Below, piece after piece: positions 21,361-36,100 of a stretch of DNA of 64,000 bases; the stretch's first letter is position 1; each line of letters opens with the position of its first letter. The stretch covers positions 18,852,058 through 18,916,057 of the forward strand of contig OW028575.1 in assembly GCA_932294295.1 (NCBI GenBank), written 5' to 3'. This DNA comes from Alitta virens. Taxonomy: Eukaryota; Annelida; Polychaeta; Phyllodocida; Nereididae. Position numbers and translations under genes: made by a program. A model generated the notes under the pieces. It searched no databases. It saw nothing but the letters and a program-made list of their open reading frames with translations, and was not told where the DNA came from.

Positions 21361-24183
21361 CAAGATACTGCACCAAGGAGCAGCCAAATGTTTTAGGGAG
21401 TTGTGGGGGGAAAAACAGTGCGGTATAAAATATGCATGGTAAAGAGAGAAGAGACAGGCCAGAGCTGAGTACACAGATCCCCCATTAAGCAGAACGTTGT
21501 AGGGGACAGCAGACAAGGAGACCCATGGGCAGGCTGGCCCACAGCCCCACCACGGGCGAGGCCACCAGCAAGCAACTTGTTTAGTAACAACAACTGACCT
21601 GACTTGGGTGCAAGGAGAAACAGGGCTGTGTTAACACAAACAGAAATACAAGGAAACTATCTAAACAATGCAAATAGCCAATAGCACAACTGCCTGCAAT
21701 TTGTAACATAAATATCAGTAGAGGCATGTCGTTTTTATCATCCACCAAACGGCTATTTCTAATTACTTCACCTCTAATAGCTGGCTTGTCATTTTATACA
21801 TCACAAACAACTCAAGTATGTCAGTCTACCAGATACGTGACGTGTATTATTACAGCTTTTATTAAACAAAGTCTTTCCTAAAGCATCACAAGTCAAGGGA
21901 TGAGTCTGGATATCAAATGAAGACAAGCTCCAACAAAAAGTACAGATATTGCAGTGTAGACTACACACAAACAGCTAGAGGGGAGGGCTGCTTATATATG
22001 CTCAGTCATGCAATTACAGTGTCTTAGGACACAATGTTGGTTTTAGGGCATAGGATAACACAATGTCTGTCCATTTCGGGGGATAGGATAATACAGAATG
22101 TCCATTTCTTATTAATACTTTTGAGCAAAGCTCCTTATGGTAGACCTACTTCTTGGAACACAAGCCAAATCCCATTTCCCCAGATATGCAGGCTGGGGAT
22201 TTGGCGGATGTTAAAATGCACAGAATGTCGTGACAGTGTGCTTAGTTTTGTGTTGGTATGTCTTGTTGTTGGCTATGTATTTTTAATTCGCACTGAATGC
22301 GGACATATGTACATTTGTATGTATCTAAGTATTGTGAGCACACAAGCAGAAGGTGTCTGTGTTGAGCAACGTCTAACATGTTGGCCCTACATCTTTCAGT
22401 TTTGCAACAGAGCAGATCAGATGACAAAGTAACCAAGGAACAGATAGGGAACACTCTTTATGTTGGGCTTTCTCTTCGCCATAAAAAACCAGCTTGTTAC
22501 ATCTTCCACATAGAATAAGGAACCATATGAATTACAACCTCAAAGCTAGAGGAGTATGAAAGAACATATATCAAACTAGACACGCGAAAGAGCCACACAA
22601 TTCTTAAATCAAAGCCACCAAGGGGTTAGATGTACATTCTACTGTTTTTACACACAAGTCAGACAAAGACAAAATACATTTAAGTCGTGATTTACAGCTC
22701 ATGTAATTTGAACACACAATATAAACCTTCGATTCTACGGAACTGCTTGGGACTAGCCCTTTTCTTTGTTTTGGTGGCACAAAGAGACCACAGAATAGTC
22801 TAGTAAACACCTTCCCTTTCCGAGACACATCGTCATAATAGGCAGGAAAGCAGAGCTGTGTTACAAGACAGGCTCTTCTTCTGCTCACTTGACAGATGTA
22901 AAAGACAGGAAAGATGGGACTTGTTAGGGGCATTTGACCAGAGGCAGAAAGAGGTTTGGGGAGACAGAAAGAAGCAGCCAGAGGCCCAGAAATAGGCAAC
23001 AGGAGGAAGGCTCAGTGCATTGGAGACATGGAAGGGCAGAGGCTGACAAGTGTTTCCTCAGGGAAGCAATCTGTCGCATGCACTTGACTGCAGACAACAC
23101 TGACCCCGATGGTCAGCCCCTGGAGGGACCTGGTCATCTCCAGACAGCTGCAATACACCAGTCTCCCTGCTGACCAATGCCCAGTACCCAAGAGCGCCTG
23201 GCAGTCAACAGCACTTCAAATTGAAAGAGAGACATCTGGTCCTTCGGAATCAACAATGCTGATAAAACAAGTAATATAGGGAGCAAAAACACTTGATTTA
23301 ACTACAAAAATAATACAACTCATGTATTAAGTACTACATATATTAATCACCAACAATTATTTCAGCTACTACCATGCAAAGAAGGTCTCTGTACACACTT
23401 TACAGATTTTTGCATCCCAAGGCCATATTCTTCGCTAAATTTCACTCACATCAAAGACAAACCGACTAAATTCACCTTTCCTGTTGGTTTCACAGGGTGG
23501 GTGCCCAAGGGATGGGACTCACTTTGTTGCTGGGAGCAGACAAAATCTCAGAAAGTTTGTTTTTGAAGGATCCGCTATCTGATAGACCGATATATTCAAG
23601 GCTGTCTCTCCGAAGACCGATGCTTCACGAAAGCAAGATCAAACTTTGGTGCCAGAAGACAACTTTCAAACGGAAGCTGCCATGGTCCCCAAAGACTGTG
23701 CTTAAACAATGCACAAGGAACGCCTCAAACAAGAAGACCCACCCAAGCGCCTTCATCAATTTTCCAGACTGTCTCTCCACAATACGAAAGGGAGGAACCG
23801 AGACGAAACGATTTGTACCAAAGCGCTCTCTCCAGACTTCTTTAAGTATGTGCAGTCTCCCAAACGCCACTTTGTGACTTGCAGAGCAATTGGAAAGGGC
23901 ATCATTCCTAGCTAGTCACGCCTTGGCTAAGACAATAAGCAGAATAAGATGACTCCTATTCAGGATTTGCTCTTCCCCTGAAGCCCCTGCACAGCACTGA
24001 GTAGCAGCCTGGCATATTAGCTTGCCATCCATCAGGCTAGGGAGTTGGTGCTGCTGAGAGTTGCCTGCTACTAAAACGACCTCCACCAATGACACAGCTT
24101 GATAACATCACAGTGCTAATGAAGACATTATGCTCGCCTCCTTACAGACTCATAAATCAACCAGCTTTTTCTTATCGCTCTGC
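21361..24183. other. Non-coding stretch, no gene recognised
   Basis: Frames up to 132 residues (plus, 22034-22432) and 131 residues (minus, 22604-22999) lack any domain, signal or flanking splice structure I trust. No repeats with clear boundaries were seen. Confidence 0.45.
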
Positions 24184-24315
24184 TTCTACTACTGCTGCTA
24201 CTGCTGCTACTGCTGCTGCTGCTGCTACTGCTGCTGCTGCTGCTGCTACTGCTGCTACTGCTGCTACTGCTACTGCTGCTGCTACTGCTGCTGCTGCTAC
24301 TGCTGCTGCTTCTGC
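24184..24315. repeat. Compound (CTG/CTA)n trinucleotide repeat, about 130 bp
   Basis: A long run of GCT and ACT triplets, the longest simple repeat in the window. One frame reads it as alanine/threonine and another as cysteine/tyrosine; both lack non-repetitive protein sequence on either side, so the tract is judged non-coding. Confidence 0.95.
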
Positions 24316-27300
24316 AATTGGAGGAATGATATCCTAAAGGCTTCTGGCATCATGTAATATGTGTGTCCCCTTTGGGTGCACCACTGGCAGTGAGTCAGTG
24401 CAAATAATATTGAGTGGGCCTGACTGTCAAGTACTTTTCTGCAGTGGCAGCGATTTGCTAATGTTGTAAATACTGCTGAAAGACCCACAAGCAGCTTCAC
24501 AAGCAGAGGACCCACAGACAGCTGTGTTATTCACCATGAATGTACCCAACACCAAGTAGCACATAGCTAATATATCATGCAAGTGGTGTGGATATAGGAT
24601 ATGTGCATCCTGAAAGTGCCAGATAATTCATTGAAAGTGCCATATGCACGTTTTAATCCATTCCATGCATATCCCTGTCGACATACACATGAATATATGC
24701 CATAGGACGAAAACTATTAATATCACCCCAGGCTGCTGTTTAACGTAAGCTCATGGCTAGGCTTCAAATGAGACCTTATTCAATTTGCCAATTGTGCTTG
24801 GATTACAGAGCGGAGGGGATGCAAGGCAAGAGAATGAATGATGTTTGATTACGAGCCTTGCAGAGGGTTGTGCTTGCACTAAATCAATAGGCAGGAGGAC
24901 AGTTTTCTGCTCTACTGGACACAACAAAACATTGGTCAAGGCTCTATTGTGGTGCAAGAGGCAGCTGAAGGCAGACCCTGGGTCGAGAAGTGACAAGGGT
25001 ATTTTTGCAGCAGCAGCAGCACCACAGATGGCTCCTGCTTTAGCTTCAGCTTCTAGCACAACTAATATATAGGCTGGTCAATATGGCTGTTGCAAGTGGG
25101 ATGCGGGATGCTCATCCACAGCCTGCAGCAGCAACCAATCAGCTCAACTAATGGCCACAAACTTGTCGGTCAGTCCAGACACCTCTTGCTCCCACATCTC
25201 CTGCAATCAGGCTAATGGCCTTGGATCCAGCTGACCACCACTGACCGTCAATGACCACCACTGAGACCCCTATTCTTATTAATAAGAGCCACTCACGAAA
25301 CTTCCTAACTTACTTGTAACTTCGGTGTCATAGGTGCCATAAAGCGTCATCAACATAAAAGTGATGCAAGGCAAGAAGACATTTGCAAAGAGATGAAGGA
25401 TTTCCTACAATGATTATCTGCCACTTTATCTCTACAGAATAAGTGCATATCTTGCAGCTCATGGTCTCCTTTGAAATTAAAACGACATAATATTATGTGT
25501 TTCATATGTCAGATATATCTTGATGCAGACAATATATAACAACAGGAAGCAAAGACGTAATTGCTATATATGACGTCATAAATGAGACACTTTAAATTTC
25601 CCATTTCAAAATAAACCATCAGTTCTCTGCATGTGGTGTCCATCCAGCTGTCTGTGATGGCAATGCAGTATCAGCCTTTTTGCATACGAGTACCAAATCT
25701 GACATGTTGTAAATTTGGCAATAAAGCAGAATGGCAATCCTCCTACTTTATGGGGACTCCCATCATTCACAAGAGTCGATCGATCTCTCAAACCCACTCA
25801 GTGGATTGTAACATCTAAATTGCAGCAACTACAAGCAATGGTCCTATCAGCAGTGACGAGCCCAGGCAGTTACAACACAAGGACACAGAATTTACCAAAT
25901 ACAGGAGGAGTGACAAGGGTAACTGGGTGAAAAAAGCCCCTTTCTCTTGCCATGATAGATGTGAAAGGGTGAGAAGGTGCTGGGGAGATAAACAAGGTAG
26001 GAATCATTTTGAGGAAGCAGGCCACTTGAGAAGTCACGAGCTCCACTCTTCCCACTAATACATCAAGACAGGTCCATTGTTGCTTCTTAATATATCTCCA
26101 GGAGTTGCCCAGTGTCAGGTCCAGAGAATGGGCACTAAATTATGAAAAGAGAAGCATCTAATCCCCTGCAGTATCTTGGCTAACGTTGATACCATGGATC
26201 ACACTATGGATCACTCCTTCGTATGCTGAGAGGTGATAATATAGTGGTATGAAGGAGCAGATTAAGACAGCAGAAGCAGCCAGCCTCAGCAGCAGGCTCT
26301 AGCACCCTGATGAGAAGAGACGTGATAGAGGATGACCATCACATCTATTGGGTTAGGATGATGAAATAGGGTGCACCCTTCTAGGCCCCGCGCTTCCTTA
26401 ATACTTAATGAAGCTCCACGTTCTCCTTATAGAGATGTTAGTAAAGAGGGCACTGCACTTCATCAGCTGCGAGGGATGCTTTCCTCTTAGAGTGAAAAAA
26501 AAAGTCCACACACTACTAGAGTCCTGTGGAGGCCTGGGATGCTGATTGGTTGCTTCTTTATCTCCTGATGACTGATGTTAAGATGCTGCAACTTGGCATG
26601 AGCTAAAAAAAAACCTACAAGAGTGACAAATCTGTCCCTTTTCCACCCATTCGCTCTTTCAAGGTGACAAATGTGGCCCCAGAGGCCCAAATGGGGCACC
26701 TTGAAAGCTTAGCTCTGCCACATTAGTTGGTAAGCAGGGTGCAAGATGGCCGGGTGACCTCTGACCCCGACAACACCCCAGCAGGGCAGTAAAAAAGAGA
26801 AAGGCTTGCCTAGACATGAGCAGAGGGGGAGCCTTGTAAGTCCCTCGCTTCGCCTACCAGTTCTGACATTCTCACACTGAGTGCACGAACCCTTTCAAAA
26901 ACACCCAGCATGCCCTGTCCCTTTCTCACTTTGATGCAGGTCAGCCCAGCTGTGTCTAGCACTTAACACTCACTGGGCATTGCGACTATAAATAACATCT
27001 CCGCTTATCAAATATGGTGCTTCCGTCAATACGTTTCCATCTGTTTGTAACGCTTTTCTGCACATCAACAGAGGAGTCACTCTTAAAATAGTCACTAAAC
27101 TGCTTCCACAGTAGCATTGCTGCATAACAACGAAATATGATAATTTCTCCTCCTACAGCAAAAACTGGATACTAAGGTGAGAAAGTTATGGACCCAGTGC
27201 AAATACTTGGTACTGCTGTTACATCACTGATGTGGCAGCAGCTTGGTTTCTATTCTTTTTGCCAGTCGTTGACATACAGAGAATTCACCCAAATAGAAGT

Positions 27301-29009
27301 TGACTGGTCTCCCCTAAATGAGCACATTCTCATGTCCTCCAGACAAATGGAGTAATTGGCTTAGGATTGATGCCATTTACGGCCATTCACGGCCATTCAT
27401 AAGTGGCGAATGGCTCCAAGACCTTGTGCAACTTTCTCCCTGCATAAGCCCTGGGCGATCCGGCATCCGTGGCACATTAGCATACAAATTGATACGGCAT
27501 GATTGACACGATTGCATTAAATGGACCAAACTCACCGTGGCCTCATGTTTACATGGGTATACTGCTACTGGAAACGGGCACGAGTACAGTAAACACTTAA
27601 ACTCCTCCAAACCATACCCCCTGACAATAATCAGGCAATATAATTTGGGCTGAAGGTTTAGACGTATATCTAGGTGCCTTTATCAGTGATATCACCTTAT
27701 GGCAGGGTTCCAGTTTTCGCTATGGTCAATTCAATTGGGGATATTTTATTAAAATGCCAAATGAACATAAAAGATTAAATAGTAGCATTTAAATGGTTGT
27801 TTACAGAGATGCAAACAAGCACGCAAGATCGCAACCATTCACAATGCAGAGGCTGGTCCTTTCTCTGCAATGGTAGGGCGGAGTAAACAGCAGAAAGAAG
27901 ATCCTAGACAGAGCTCCCCTGACAAATGGTCTGTGGTGATCAAATTCGGTCCATTATCATAACGCAGTTTGCATGCAAATAGGCCGGTCTAGGACATTGT
28001 CATGCAGCTTAAAGGAAGAGAATGGTGGGCAATGAAATAGGCTAGAGGAGAGTGGTCCATCATCCTTGTGGATTGCTCAACCATTTCATATGGGCCACCC
28101 AGGGCTAGCCAAGGCCGAGCGATGCAGAGCAAGTTCATATCTAACATTATTGGGTTCACCAGCAGCACCCATGGTCCTGAACCTTAATGGACCTACTGCA
28201 GCGGCCCTTGCAATGGCCAACAGTGGAAAACAGTGGACAACAGTGACCGATGTCCAGCAGTGAGGTCCTTGTGCACCTTCATGCGCAGTAGTAAACCAGG
28301 CGAAAGGGCACGTCCTTCATTTCCTCTCTGGTCATCCTCAGGGGTCCAGCAGGTGTCCACAGGGGGTCCTGGCTGTCCATGTTAGCTGGACATCATGACA
28401 CCGAGCCACTGACCACTGGCGAGTAACATCGAGTGAAGCAGTGAAATAAAGCACTTGGGGCAGCCAGGGTGTCAGGCAGGGCGCAGGGCTGCCACCAGCA
28501 CTAAAGCAACAAGACTGACGGCTCCCGGGGATCCACCTGTCCAGCGCAATCCCTGCCCTCAATCCCCTGCAATCCAACAAGTAGCACCAGGCCACTTGCA
28601 ATGCTGCCCTACGTCCTCACTCTGATAAAACCCTGGCCCCTATCCCTTGCCCTAAAGCCCTCATAAAACAGCAACAGGCTATTGGACACTACTGGCCACT
28701 TGTTACTGCACCACACTACGATACTATTATGCGAAAGAATGTTTCAATCTCTTATCAATTCTGGTTAATTCTAATCAAATGGGAGATATCAGTATGATTC
28801 TATGGCCACAAGGTTTGGGAAGGGAGCTTCTCAAACTAAGGGCTTCTTAGTGTATGAAATGACATATAATCTAAAGGGAGAATGAATTTCGCATTGCGTA
28901 AAAGCATCACCCTGAGCACAGCTAGTAGCAGGTGTATGTTTATGACATTCACAAAAAAATCAAGCAGTTCACTCCATGGTCGCTTAATTGATTCTTGGAA
29001 TTACTTGTA
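24316..29009. other. Non-coding stretch with sparse simple repeats
   Basis: A (CAG)4 tract lies at 25008-25020. A doubled ACGGCCATTC lies near 27378-27400, followed by GAATGGC as an inverted partner. Patches at about 25230-25265 and 28180-28420 are rich in GACCACT/CAGTGGAC words. No gene is recognised. Confidence 0.45.
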
Positions 29010-29200
29010 AGAATATCCAATGTGATTTTGTGCACTAAACGGCTCAGCAAATCGGGCTGACGAGAAACACCATTAGGAGGCAGTGAAAGAGATTCTATCT
29101 GTACGCTCAGATAGTTTCATCAGCATGCAATTGCCGTTGAAAACTAATTAGGCCATTTATATTCGAATACTGCTGAAGTCTGGCAATTAAGGAGAGAGGG
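29010..29200. promoter_or_regulatory. Candidate cis-regulatory block
   Basis: Contains CGGCTCAGCAAATCGGG, GCATGCAATTGCCG, AAACTAATTAGGCC and GGCAATTAAGGAG within 190 bp. The homeodomain cores and absence of an open frame fit an enhancer. Evidence is limited to motif texture. Confidence 0.22.
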
Positions 29201-32200
29201 AGCAAGAGCAGATTAGTCAACAGCAGAGAGACAATCATAAAACTGTCAGATGGGACCACTCAGCTTAAATGTTGCTTTGTTCCTGCTATTCCATAACATT
29301 GGCATTTGCACAAGTGTCACTGGTTGTCGCTCCAAGCAAATGGAGAACACAAGTGACCCAAAGAAAAGAAAATAATTAAAGCAAAATGGCATTTAAGAGG
29401 GCAGAATAAAATAAGAACTACATCACACCTCTTTATGCTGGCTACCTAGATCCAAACATAGCAAGGGAATACTGTAGGCGGTCATAATCATAGCGTTGAT
29501 AAAATTGGAAGAATTGGCCAAGATTGGATGGTCTTACATAAAAGGGAGGTTAACAAACTTACGAATTGTAAATAATTTATGTTATACCATACGCTAATGC
29601 CACCAAACCGAGACTGGATTAAAGCTTTTATTAGCGTTATTATCAGACGAAGATTTGCTCGGGTATTACACTGTATGTGATGTTATTTTTTGCAGCAGCA
29701 GCAGGATCAGCATTACAATGAACAGCTGTAGTACACCGTGTTTAGTATATATTGCAATTGCATAGCACTCCAGCCAGCTCATCACAGCGGTCACTCCTGG
29801 TCAGCAGGGAAGGCCAGTCCTGTCAGAGTAGTACTTAGTGGTCTCATCTGGCTTAAGACGCCGCATCAATAGGTTGATGGCATCAGGCGCGCCACTAAAT
29901 TGCAACGGAAGCTAATAAATAGTTAGGGGAAGAGGCTTTGTGAGGAGCAATATCAGCCATGGTGCCTTGCAGGAAAGGAAATTTGCTGCAGAATCATAAA
30001 CCTGCGACAAATGAGCCACTAGGTCAAGACGACAGCTCAGCAAAGACATGGAGACATGGTGGATCCAAGGAGAAGCCCCAAGATGGGCCAGAGTTATTGC
30101 TTCATTCTGTGCACAGTATCAACAGCCAAGCTGCAGGTTGAGACATCAAAGACCAGCAGGCGGCAGTCTGCCTAAGCCTCATGATGCACCAGCTCGTTTG
30201 TCAAGCAAAACCTTCGTAAATGAGTTTCTAAACTGCAGAATACAAAGCCCGAATGCCAAGTCCCTTGGTAATGCATATAGCCAACGAGGGAGTCTAGGCT
30301 ACAGGCACTAATAGCAAACACTACGGTGCACCACAACGCTCTATGTATTGTACTCAATCAATAGTGACTGCAGCACTATATTGTAATTGAAGCATGATGA
30401 TTCCCAAATGTTCCAGGCTGCAAAATTGCTTTGAATGACCACTTTTTTTCAGCAGCTCCAACGCAGAGCAGCCCGAATAGCTGCTGTAAATAGCCGCAAC
30501 GGTTCAATATGCAGTCCACAAGCAGACAACGGCCTGATGCAGTAACATAAATCCCAGTGACACAAAACTAACCACAAACAGATGAATGAAAAAAAATCAA
30601 AGCATCAGTGGAGAATCAGAGGGATTTGATTAATTCGCTGTAGCACAAGCTTACATTGAATCCATATGCAGGGGTGTGGTCAAGAAAATTGAGAAACAAC
30701 AGTGACCACGGTCAGGAGGTCACTTTTCACACATGCCAACTGGGAAACTCAATATGTGCAGGCCTGACAGGCTGGTCTCGTGAGGGAGGAGATTTCCTGA
30801 AAGGGTCATGGCCCTGGTCACTATCACCAAAAGTAGATGACCACTAGGCCAGGGGTCACTCTTCTATTGTGTGTCATGCTGTACAGCTCACTGTTACTTT
30901 ATTTCATATTTGCTCCAAATAGATTTACAGAATAAAACGAGGTCTGCACTGCTCCATTGTAAATTAACTACACTCAAGACTAACGGCCACCCTCTGACAA
31001 GTGCACATAAACTTCACCAAGAATTCATATTGCCCAAAACTATGTGATATTCATGAGCAATAATTCGTAAGCTATAACTCAAGGCTTAACTTGGCCTTAG
31101 CTCAGCAAAGTTTCAAGGACTGTGGACACTTTAATTAAGCCCTTAAAGCAAAATTGTGTTATTGAAAGCAGCACCAGGCCTGCATCTTTTCTTTTATCGA
31201 CACATTTTAGACCGTCCTTCACAAAACATCAATACGCCTTCAACTCTATCAGTCAGACGCCGAATATCTCTATTTTGAGTCAGTGGTCATATAGCCCCAT
31301 TCAGAGAGGTCAACAGATTCGCTCAGGGTGTTATTAAAGGGCTAAAAATAAGGCTTATGTTCAATTGTCCTTGAATGAAGTCACCGGTGAAATTTCTGCT
31401 GCACTGGAAGCTCCGAGAAGATTTTCTTAGACAAAGATATTTTTCAAAACAGAAAAATCCTCCATTTGTTGACTGGAGTTCTCAAAGCGCAAGGGTAAGG
31501 TGACAATATAGGATTTGTAATTTGACACACCCAGAAAGCAGCCAATCACTACGCCTAGAACGCTGTTTTAGGGATGTTTACAGCCTGGATACTTCCTCAC
31601 TTGGTGCACTGTAAATCATAGCATTTTGATGACGTTTTTTGGAACACAGAAAAGGGAAATAAACGAAAGAGTTCATAATTCACCTCATAGTGATATTCTG
31701 CAAGTCTCAATAAAAACAACTGTAAATCCAGCGGAAATACGGTAATCCTGTCTGCACACAAAACCAAAAAAAAAAATTGTACAGAAAAGGAAACAAAAAG
31801 TAACCACACAGGGTCTGTTTCATTAGCTGTGATTGACAGGTGTTCGATGACAATTGGCCTCATCAAACAACTTGGAGCAAGAAAAATCCTGGAGAACTTT
31901 TCACGATCGCTGCTATTGTAATGTGAGAACCCAATTAAGAGGGTTTTTGCAGGGAAGTGCAGCTGAATCAATGGCGTCAATATGTAGGAGCTTTTTGGGA
32001 CAGATGAATCAAGATTCCATTGATAAGAGGCTGGCGAAGTGTTAACTGTAGACAGCAGCAACATCGCGATTTAGCCGGAGAGTGAAACCCTTCGCAGATT
32101 AGAGCCAGAGCAATGAGGGGATATCTAGAGTAAGCTGTTACGTAACGACCTCCAAGGGTGCCATAGGGCTCTAAGACGATGCTAGAAAGGGCCCATAATG

Positions 32201-32389
32201 GTGTCGGGGTGAAGCAGGGATCTGCCCTGTTCCTCTATGTCTCTCTGGTGTCTACTTCCAGACAACTGGAGCCCAGCTCAGCCTAGCCCGTCTGACATCA
32301 CCCTCCATGCATCCTAACAGGCTTGACTGGCCGGAAGCTGGATGGAAGCAGGCTGGCATCTTACAAGAGTTCGCTGCCATGGTTACGCT
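29201..32389. other. Non-coding stretch
   Basis: A (CAG)4 tract lies at about 29692-29704. The longest frame, 155 residues on the minus strand at 31597-32064, has no domain and is probably fortuitous. Confidence 0.45.
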
Positions 32390-32600
32390 ATCTGCCTCAT
32401 CAACTTCCTTTTTCCTGCTCTGCCATGGTTAATTCGGCCTCTAACCAAAACGACCTCCGCTGAAAATCCCTCTTTGGCCGTTTTGACTGGGATCACCAAT
32501 CGTAATTAGCCAAAGTCTTATCAGGTGGAATCAAAGTTGGCAAAGTCGCCTTTGGCTTCTCACTAATGGCTCTGTGCGGCGGAAGCCTTTTAAGTACAGA
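32390..32600. promoter_or_regulatory. Candidate cis-regulatory block with TCF/Sox-like sites
   Basis: Carries CGTAATTAGCC, GAATCAAAGTTGGCAAAG (TCF/LEF-like ATCAAAG) and CGCCTTTGGC, with an inverted CTTTGGC/GCCAAAG relationship (TTTGGCCGTTTTG, TAGCCAAAGTC). There is no open frame of note. It is one of the more conserved-looking blocks by texture. Confidence 0.25.
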
Positions 32601-33011
32601 GAGCATTGGCAAATTTGTCATTTCAATCAACATCTAGCAACTGCCAGTTAAAACTAATAAATGGCCTTTGTTGTTTGCTCTGCCTTTACATTTTGCCTCC
32701 AAGACACACTGAGATCCCATCTTGCTTTCTCCTCTTAGTTTACTCTCTCAGAGCTCCGCCATTTTATAAAATTTCTTCCTCCTTGCATTCCACCAGGGCT
32801 GTCAGAGGTGATGTTTTAGCTGTGTGTGTTAACGCAGCAAATGCAAATCTCTTGAAACAACATTTCACAACGAAGCAAACAAATATTTTGAGTTGTGTCC
32901 TAAACATTGTACAATATTGAAAGCAATAGGATTATGTCTGGTAATTTTTTTTGTCACAATCTCCTCAAAAAAGCAAAACAAAATGTACAGACAAAAACCA
33001 TCAGACATCCA

Positions 33012-33133
33012 CATGGGCTAAGGCAATGTGTAAAATAAGAAGGCAGCAATTTTCAGTTGTATGTTGAGGAGTCGGTGCAAATAGGCTAATCAGTCACTGC
33101 CTCTGCCAACAAGGTATGTAGTGCAGTCCAGAA
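33012..33133 (+). repeat. Dispersed repeat R1, copy b
   Basis: Second copy of the family at 10621-10749, same orientation. It contains TGTTGAGGAGTC, GGCTAATCAGTCACTGCC and TGTAGTGCAGTCC. Divergence is roughly ten to fifteen percent by eye, so the two insertions are not recent duplicates of each other. Confidence 0.85.
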
Positions 33134-36100
33134 ATGCAATATTCACTCAGAAAAAGCAACTGAACGAAAAGTTATCTGGCTTTCTTCCCTGGAAGAGAAC
33201 TGAGATAAGGATAGTGCTCTCCATATATCTCAGTGTCTCAGTGTTGCCTAAACAAAATGCAGTTGATATCTTAGCAATACCCACAAGAAGCTACACGGCC
33301 GGACTGATCCGGGTGGCAGTTTTTCATAAATTGAGTTCAGGATGTCATGTGATGTGCTTGAGCCAAGGTGAAAGAGCAGGTCCCTGACTGACGCCTTACT
33401 GGTCTCAGGGCCATGGTCCTGGTTACCAGGGCCCAGTGACTTCTGGGGCAGGGTGACAGGCAGCAGGCATGAATGGGGCCCTTCTGACCTCCCTAGATCG
33501 ATCCTGGCTGCAAGGCAGTGCAAGGGCACCAACGCCTGACATATCATAATTCCTCAATGTAGACCTGTCAGTCCGAGTGACAATCTCAAATGAAGGATTA
33601 AGATGAGCAGATTATAGGACCACTGAGCCAGCCCAGTGTGCCTTCAATACACTCCCCTTGGAGAGTGACCAGCCCAAATAAATGGCAAAGCAAACCATAT
33701 TTGGCAGAGATTCATTCTCAACTCAATATTACTTACAGAACTTTCCAAGCTTGCTTCTACAGACACAGTCTACCCTTCTGTAAATACTGGAGATGTAGGG
33801 ACAGAGGAAACGGTGTACCGAGCAACTTTTTACATCTGAGGATCAAAAGAAAGCGTGATTTGAGATCTGAGAGAATCCTCGATTGGTTTAAGAGACTACC
33901 AACCTTGGAGTGCAGACATAATCCCCAGCCCTGTATCCCATTGGCTTGCCTATAGTGGAGCAGCATTGGTTTTTATGGGTGTAGGTGCTCGTGTTTTCAC
34001 TGGCTGATGGTAATCTAGCCCGGGGAGGAAATTGAAGGGGAGTGTCCCTTATAAATTCGTGTCTGCTATCTGCTGGCACAATGCATTTCATCTGAGCAGC
34101 AATCTGCCAGTCAATCTTTATCTGCAGTTGATATCTTGCATCATGCCACGAAATTCTATGAGATACCATGAAATATGCCATGAAATATAAGCCCGAACTG
34201 GTCAATTTGCTGAAGCAAACAGAAGCGCAGAGGACGGTGGGTCTGTGAGAGCACACTTAAGTTTACTTCAAAGGGCCAAGCGGCATAATGGAGCTCAAGC
34301 TGGCTTGGGGAGAGAGAAAGCCGCATAGATGGAAGAGCAGTCCTTTTGCCTACAGGACAGCTCATGTGCAGTTGCGTACTGCTTATCGACAGACAGGGAG
34401 CATGGCTTGGCCCACTTCTACTCCACATGTGTAACCCTTTCATTTGCAAACCACATGGGCAACCCCCATGGGCAACTGGGTCGATGCTTTGTCTGCCCTT
34501 TCTGCATTCTGTGTGCCAGGTCAACAGCCTAAAGAGCCAATTTACAGCATGCCAATATATACACGGACGCTAAAGCGAGCAACTCATTTCTCATAAAATT
34601 CAAGTTGGGCGACTCGATAAGATTTAAATTTGAACGGTATATTTACATGTTCGATTAAAACCACTATTTATTCGTTTGACTTTTTTTTTCAAACAGTTTC
34701 AATGCAGGTTTGACTCCATTCCAATGACAGAATAATAGAGCACCATCAGAAGTTCAAATAAGTCCGACATAATGCCACTGAGGCGTGCGTAGATCAACCA
34801 ACACAGGCAATTAAGAGTGTGGCCAGTGTAAGCAGAGTGGCCAGCCTTGCTGTTTGCATGTGGCCAAGGCTGCTCTGACCTGACTCAGGCTATTAAAAAT
34901 GCATGGCAGAAACACTCCTTTTGTCTTGGGGATATTTCATTAAGGGAACTTGGGCCCTAGTGCCCTCAGGCTTCTACAAGAGGATACGTCTTATATCTTT
35001 GGAATGTATGTGGGAGTATTCGGTACCCATAAGAGGCTCTTGCCCAACAGCTTGGTGGCAACATCTCTTGCATTCTAATGATGCATTCTAAGCCTTTACT
35101 CATGGGCTGCTCATTGGCCCTCACCCTGCTACTCTTGCCGTTATCGCCTGGGCCCATATGCTGCCTCATTTACATGCACCCTCTACCTAATTTCACCTTA
35201 ACCACTCCTAGGCCACTTCTAGGTTGGTATACAGGGACCTAGCATTGTCCCTTGTGGTACCCCAGCCCTCCATACCATCCTGTTTTAAGTTATCAATGGA
35301 AGCCATGTCTCTCAGGAGTTCTGGATGCATGCTATAAACATCTGCAGCAGCAGCAGCAACATCCACGAGCATCTCTGGGCATAACAGCACAATATTATCC
35401 CTGCTAATAATCCTTGCTCGTAAAACATGTGCTGCCGGCTGGCTGCTTTGCGCTGAATTTTAATTGCGCTATCTCACAATGTCACTTGCCCACGTCTTCC
35501 TCCAGATGCAAGGGTTAAACAAATATCAGAACAAGCTTTGATCTGTGAATAGGTGCACTTGGACCTTAGGGCCTCCTTATTAAAGCCACACAGTTCCATA
35601 CAAATACACTACATTGCGATGTGACCTAATTGGGAGGTAATAAGGCGACAGACTAGATAGAAACTATATGAACTTTCGTGCAGAAGTTGCCCATTAGTGG
35701 GTATCCTTATGACCAGAATCTAGTATAATCAATCATTGACATTAACTTTTATATAATGAGATGGTTGTAAACATTCATGTTTTGTTAGTAACTCAATTCC
35801 TCAGTGATCTAAGTCACTGCAAGTAACAATTTCTACTGCAATAATATCATAATCTGGACCGATTCCTTTCATCGATTCCTACAAAGCCCTCCCTTTTCAA
35901 AATCGTATGATTCACAGAATTTGTAGCGGCACGATTCATCACAGACAGCAGGCAAAACCGATGAGACAGCTCACAAATAAAGAAAGTCTCCAGGCTTAAA
36001 AAGTTTGACGCACTCAATTTATCAAAGCTGATTTCCACGTTTCACTCTCTCAGATATTTCATCCCTTAACAACTTTTTTTTTGGGGGCTGGCAGTGAAAA

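Noticed and set aside
22034..22999. Frames of 132 residues (plus) and 131 residues (minus)
   Set aside because: No domain, no repeat or splice support.
24089..24337. Open frame with long alanine/threonine run
   Set aside because: It is only a reading of the CTG/CTA repeat; the non-repetitive ends carry no protein signature.
31597..32064. 155-residue minus-strand frame
   Set aside because: It is the longest frame outside the LINE, but it has no domain, no coherent composition and no splice or promoter context; it is compatible with chance in 64 kb.
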